Positions 5,675 to 7,523 of a stretch of DNA of 7,523 bases are shown here, piece by piece. Position 1 is the stretch's first letter; the number at the start of each line of letters is the position of its first letter. The DNA comes from a bacterium (GTDB lineage: Bacteria; B130-G9): assembly GCA_021160245.1 (NCBI GenBank), contig JAGHCW010000222.1:1-7523 (forward strand), read 5' to 3'. The notes beneath the pieces were generated by a model. That model searched no databases and was not told where the DNA came from. It saw only the letters and a program-made list of their open reading frames with translations. Both the position numbers and the translations under genes were made by a program.

Positions 5675-7523
5675 TCATTTCTTGGGAATGAAGAAAGTTG
5701 TCTTAATCGCGCGGTCGCTCTCGCCATCCACGAAATACTGCTTCTTGTCCAAATCCAGTGTGATCTTATATCCTCCCATCACAGCCTTGCCAAACTCATA
5801 GACCTTCGGGTCGCCGCTTAAGACTATCTTCTGCTCTGCAGCATAATAGATGGCCGAATCTGCTATGCCAACTCTATCCCCGTCCTCAATCCTAACATTT
5901 CCCGACGCCTCAATGCTCCGGATCTCCCCGGTCGTCGGATCACCATTGAGCTTCACCTCGTCTGCTGAGAACAGCGCCTCATCCTTTTGAACAGTTACAT
6001 CCCCATAATAGGTCCCAATCATGCTCTTTTCGTTGTAATCGAGCGCATCGGCACGAAGCTCGACCTTGCCCGGTTGGCTGAGCGAATCGCTTAGCTTGAA
6101 CATCGACTCCGGACCATCTTCGCCCTTGTCGTCATCCTTCGTCTTGTCTCCCACAGAGAGCCCCTTTTGCGAATAAAACACGCCTCGCACGGCGTCAACA
6201 AAGCTCATGTTGCCTGAAGCCACGTCGTATGTGAGCTTTCTACCCATCATCACGTTGTCGCCAAACCAGACCCTCGGTTGCCTCGTAAGCTCCGCGCGCT
6301 CGCGATTGCCGTCATAGATGAGCTTGCCGCCCGTGGCGATTCTTCCCTCGCTCTCCAATACTATGTTGTCCTCGGCCTCGAGCCTTAGAATCTGCATCGT
6401 CTTGGAATCCCACGTCAACTGAAGCGTATCGCATTGTAGGGACTTGTCCTCCGAACTGATGTTCACATCATCATCAAGCTGAGCGGCGCCATTCGCATCC
6501 AACATGAGACGCTTTGAGGTCATCTCGACATGCTGAAACTGCTTGGCGCCCTCAACTTTCTCGTCTTCATTATTTGTGGGAACGTCCGCACTCGCTGTTA
6601 CGCCTCCTTCAAAGACAAGCGCATCTATCTCCAATTGCTCATTCTCATCACCACGCATCTTCACCGTGAGCGCTTCGGAATTGACTTGATTCTGCCCCGC
6701 TCGCAACCTGACATCGCCAGAAAAAAGAGCCTCCTGAGCGCCGACGTCGAACTGAAGCTCGTCAGAAAGAACCACTCCACCCTCCATTTCCGACGTCTTC
6801 TGGGACCTCTGCATTAGCTCCCCAAGGGCGAGGCGCACTTCGCCAATAGCTATAAATCGGCCGCTATGTTGCTCATAATCCATTTTACTCGCGGACAATG
6901 TATCACAGCCCAAATACGCCGCAGATGTCCCAAAGATGAAGAACTTCTCCCTGACGCCAAAAAGGAAGTTCGGAACATTGGGCTCAATATAGCGCTGCCA
7001 ATCGGCGGGCCAGAGCGGCCATGATCTTCTGCTTCGACTGCCCGGAGGCCCTTCCTCGCGCCCTGTTGTCGCTAGCTTATCAAATCCCCGAACCACAAGC
7101 GGATCACCTCGCAGAACTAGCTTGCCATCGCGATAGACAGCCTCCTGACAACCCAAGGCGGAATCCCCAGATTGGGCAACAACAACCCCTCGCGCCTCGC
7201 CCCATTCTATTTCGTTGAGCTTCCCCTGCCATCCGAGCTCAATCTGCTCTGCAAAGAGCCACTTGTCATCAACACCCATCGAAACGGCGCCCGAAAAGAG
7301 AGCTCGTTTGTCCTTCAGATAGGCCTCCATCCGATCCGCTGTCAGATAGATTTGCTCATCTCTGCCGGAGCCATCGACGCTTTCGCTCGCCTCAGCTCCA
7401 TTCGGATCGGCCAGTCGCCCCAGGGATGACCTTGAGATAATGGTTATGCCGGAATCGAACACGACTTTCTGAGCATCAAGGTCAATAGACAGGCCCCGGC
7501 CATGAAGCCTAATTCCCTCACCA
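5675..7523 (-). CDS. lptA: Multi-repeat OstA/LptA-type LPS transport protein, N-terminus outside window
   Basis: LptA-type proteins form the periplasmic beta-jellyroll bridge that carries LPS to the outer membrane. The frame is open to the window edge: 20 further codons precede the GTG at 7462, giving at least 615 residues against about 185 for E. coli LptA. Four OstA-like units can be picked out by eye, at about 7354-7067, 6943-6587, 6535-6173 and 6067-5708. Recurring patterns are 'LTADRMEAYLKDKRALFSGAV', 'LRADALDYNEKSMIGTYYGDV', 'FSADEVKL' and 'VLSGDPKV/VLRGDPLV'. Charged linkers separate them, for example KTKDDDKGEDGPES. The first visible residues (GEGIRLHGRGLSIDLDAQKVVFDSG) look like the end of an LptC or OstA domain. 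No signal peptide follows GTG 7462 and no ribosome site precedes it, so the true start is upstream. Adjacency to lptB supports the role. It could be called an LptC-LptA fusion. Confidence 0.85.
   Translation of the reverse strand, partial: GEGIRLHGRGLSIDLDAQKVVFDSGITIISRSSLGRLADPNGAEASESVDGSGRDEQIYLTADRMEAYLKDKRALFSGAVSMGVDDKWLFAEQIELGWQGKLNEIEWGEARGVVVAQSGDSALGCQEAVYRDGKLVLRGDPLVVRGFDKLATTGREEGPPGSRSRRSWPLWPADWQRYIEPNVPNFLFGVREKFFIFGTSAAYLGCDTLSASKMDYEQHSGRFIAIGEVRLALGELMQRSQKTSEMEGGVVLSDELQFDVGAQEALFSGDVRLRAGQNQVNSEALTVKMRGDENEQLEIDALVFEGGVTASADVPTNNEDEKVEGAKQFQHVEMTSKRLMLDANGAAQLDDDVNISSEDKSLQCDTLQLTWDSKTMQILRLEAEDNIVLESEGRIATGGKLIYDGNRERAELTRQPRVWFGDNVMMGRKLTYDVASGNMSFVDAVRGVFYSQKGLSVGDKTKDDDKGEDGPESMFKLSDSLSQPGKVELRADALDYNEKSMIGTYYGDVTVQKDEALFSADEVKLNGDPTTGEIRSIEASGNVRIEDGDRVGIADSAIYYAAEQKIVLSGDPKVYEFGKAVMGGYKITLDLDKKQYFVDGESDRAIKTTFFIPKK

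Noticed and set aside
5662-5727. N-terminal extension of LptB by 22 codons (start at 5727)
   Set aside because: It overlaps the end of the OstA-repeat gene in another frame and adds non-family residues; ATG 5661 has a good GAGG 8 bases upstream and fits family length better.
7460-7462. GTG at 7462 as the true start of the OstA-repeat protein
   Set aside because: There is no ribosome site, no signal peptide after it, and the same frame continues upstream to the window edge with residues that look like the end of a beta domain.

Overview
All genes read on the minus strand, so transcription runs from the right edge to the left edge. The window suggests a diderm (Gram-negative-type) bacterium with lipopolysaccharide: it has LPS-export genes next to rpoN and hpf, the lptA-lptB-rpoN-hpf order that is conserved in many Proteobacteria and some other diderm lineages. 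Base composition looks close to even. A full mannose-family PTS at this locus recalls deltaproteobacterial arrangements such as those I recall from Desulfovibrio. I cannot name the organism, and an uncultured diderm phylum is equally possible.

Layout in transcription order. (1) 7523-5675: 3' part of a long, multi-repeat OstA/LptA-type periplasmic protein whose N-terminus lies outside the window. (2) 5661-4873: lptB, the cytoplasmic ATPase of the LPS exporter. (3) 4846-3344: rpoN, sigma-54. (4) 3250-2684: hpf, a long-form ribosome hibernation factor. (5) 2604-82: separate EIIA, EIIB, EIIC and EIID genes of a mannose/fructose/sorbose-family PTS, linked by ATGA, TGATG and ATGA overlaps. (6) 56-1: the first 18 codons of HPr (ptsH), with the phosphorylatable histidine at position 15, cut by the window edge.

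How they fit together. The first two genes serve LPS transport: LptB powers extraction of LPS, and the OstA-repeat protein would carry it across the periplasm. RpoN and HPF are regulatory genes that usually travel with this block. In Proteobacteria the next genes are normally ptsN, with rapZ and/or hprK nearby. None of these is present between hpf and the PTS genes; a complete sugar permease plus HPr follows instead. The 79-base gap before EIIA holds a good match to a sigma-54 (-24/-12) promoter, so the PTS genes may depend on the RpoN encoded just upstream. This link is inference.

Coding is nearly continuous. The longest gaps are 93 bases (rpoN-hpf) and 79 bases (hpf-EIIA), and no stretch above 300 bases lacks a gene. 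I saw no tRNA, rRNA, CRISPR array, insertion sequence or convincing intrinsic terminator.
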